NCBI GenBank assembly: GCA_012515725.1
Contig: JAAYXU010000009.1
Coordinates: forward strand, 1 to 7,120
Source: Clostridiales bacterium
Lineage (GTDB): Bacteria; Bacillota; Clostridia; Christensenellales; UMGS416
Direction: 5' to 3'
Length of the DNA stretch: 7,120 bases
Made by a program: the position numbers and the translations under genes. The notes under the pieces are model-generated. The model was not told the DNA's origin and did no database searches. It saw only the letters and a list, made by a program, of their open reading frames with translations. The stretch's first letter is position 1; every line of letters begins with the position of its first letter. Shown here piece after piece: positions 6,323-7,120 of the stretch.

Positions 6323-7120
6323 CTAGAAGCGCAATGCCCCGGCAGCCTTTACGTACATTTTTTTAAGCTCCAGCGCGTCCTCGGCCATGCGGTCCCTGGA
6401 CTCGCATATGACGGTGGGAATCATGTCCCTCTCGGCCATAAGCTCGGCCAGCGGCTCAAAGAACGGGCCATACTCGCGATCCTCCAGCGTTAGGTGAACC
6501 CGCTCGCCGGTTCTGGAGTAGGCGATGTGGCTAAAATGAATATGAATCCGGCGCATTCGCTCCTGTCCCAGCGCGCAGGAGATGGCGTCCAGTATCGCGG
6601 CGTAATCGTCTTTCCCGCGGATACTGCCCTGACCACGCGCGTTGAGATGACCGAAGTCGATCGTGGGGATCAGCCGCTCGTCCAGTCGGCACAGCGCAAG
6701 TATTTCCTCTAGATCTCCCAGCTGGCTCAGCTTCCCCATCGTCTCCGGGCACAGCGTGATGTCCCGATAAGGTCCGTCGTCGATCTCACGCAGCAGCGTC
6801 TGTACCCCCTCAAGAGCCATCTCCAGCGCCTCCCCGCGCCCGAGCTTTCCCACGGAGCCGGGGTGAAAAACCACGCGGGTCGCGCCCATCGGGTGCGCGA
6901 CCGCCAGCGTACTGTGGATATATTTGCGCGAAGCGATCCGTTTATCGGCGTCCTCACTGCAGAAATTGATATAATAGGGCGCGTGAACGCTGACCGCGAT
7001 TCCTGCCCGGCGTGCTGCCTCACCGATCTGCGCCGCCGTTTCGGTTCGGATATTGGTCCCTTTCCCGCAGGAATACTCGTAGCAGTCCAGCCCCATATCC
7101 CGAAGCCATTCGGGCATTTC
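6323..7120 (-). CDS. Endonuclease IV-like TIM-barrel protein (5' end beyond window)
   Basis: A member of the AP endonuclease family 2 / xylose isomerase-like TIM-barrel superfamily. Endonuclease IV cuts DNA 5' of abasic sites using three zinc ions. The frame is open to the right edge: a Glu codon precedes the first visible Met. Family members start further upstream, so that Met is internal and the N-terminal strand is missing. Numbering from it, metal-site candidates are His45 in 'SVHAPYYI', His85 in 'VVFHPGS', Glu125 in 'CPETMGK', Asp154 and His157 in 'IDFGHLNAR', His192/His194 in 'HIHFSH', and Glu239 in 'ICES'. The DxH element of E. coli Nfo (Asp229, His231) is not seen; the matching region reads 'GERVHLTLEDREYGP' (204-218). 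This pattern is recalled from a clade often annotated as endonuclease IV or as a generic TIM-barrel protein. A repair role is plausible but not certain. A 48-nt gap precedes pepP. Confidence 0.85.
   Translation of the reverse strand, partial: EMPEWLRDMGLDCYEYSCGKGTNIRTETAAQIGEAARRAGIAVSVHAPYYINFCSEDADKRIASRKYIHSTLAVAHPMGATRVVFHPGSVGKLGRGEALEMALEGVQTLLREIDDGPYRDITLCPETMGKLSQLGDLEEILALCRLDERLIPTIDFGHLNARGQGSIRGKDDYAAILDAISCALGQERMRRIHIHFSHIAYSRTGERVHLTLEDREYGPFFEPLAELMAERDMIPTVICESRDRMAEDALELKKMYVKAAGALRF

Noticed and set aside
6305..6347. Possible promoter before pepP (TATTCT with TTGCGC 18 nt upstream).
   Set aside because: Only about four of six and three of six bases match the sigma-A consensus; that is expected by chance and not enough to call.

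Overview
The window looks like ordinary core chromosome from a GC-rich member of the Bacillota, probably class Clostridia. The grounds are the pepP-efp gene pair, a YhfI-type metallohydrolase, an ECF S-component, a comEC-holA pair and strong AGGAGG-type ribosome-binding sites. The taxon is inferred from gene content and cannot be fixed from this sequence alone.

All seven genes lie on the minus strand. Reading in the direction of transcription, from the right edge to the left, they are: a TIM-barrel endonuclease IV-like protein (5' end beyond the window), an M24 Xaa-Pro aminopeptidase, elongation factor P, a small ECF-type transporter S-component, a YhfI-like metallo-beta-lactamase-fold hydrolase, the DNA-uptake channel ComEC, and the DNA polymerase III delta subunit HolA (3' end beyond the window). 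The gaps are 48, 24, 36 and 34 nt, then an overlap of about 11 nt, then 16 nt. No terminator or convincing internal promoter was seen, so the genes are probably one transcription unit, or part of one. No stretch over 50 nt lacks a gene. No tRNA, rRNA, mobile element, CRISPR array or long repeat was seen. The long plus-strand open frames are antisense shadows, as expected in GC-rich DNA.

The genes fall into loose functional pairs: protein synthesis and turnover around proline (EF-P with the Xaa-Pro peptidase), and DNA uptake, replication and repair (ComEC, HolA, and the endonuclease IV-like protein). The S-component is an orphan with no energising module beside it, so it presumably shares an EcfAA'T module encoded elsewhere.

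No new multi-gene system was found. Points worth a second look: ComEC ends in a metallo-beta-lactamase-like domain whose metal-binding motif is gone, while an intact single-domain MBL gene overlaps its start. comEC has no usable ribosome-binding site and probably depends on translational coupling. HolA carries a Gly/Ser-rich charged insert. The endonuclease IV-like protein lacks part of the classical Nfo metal site.
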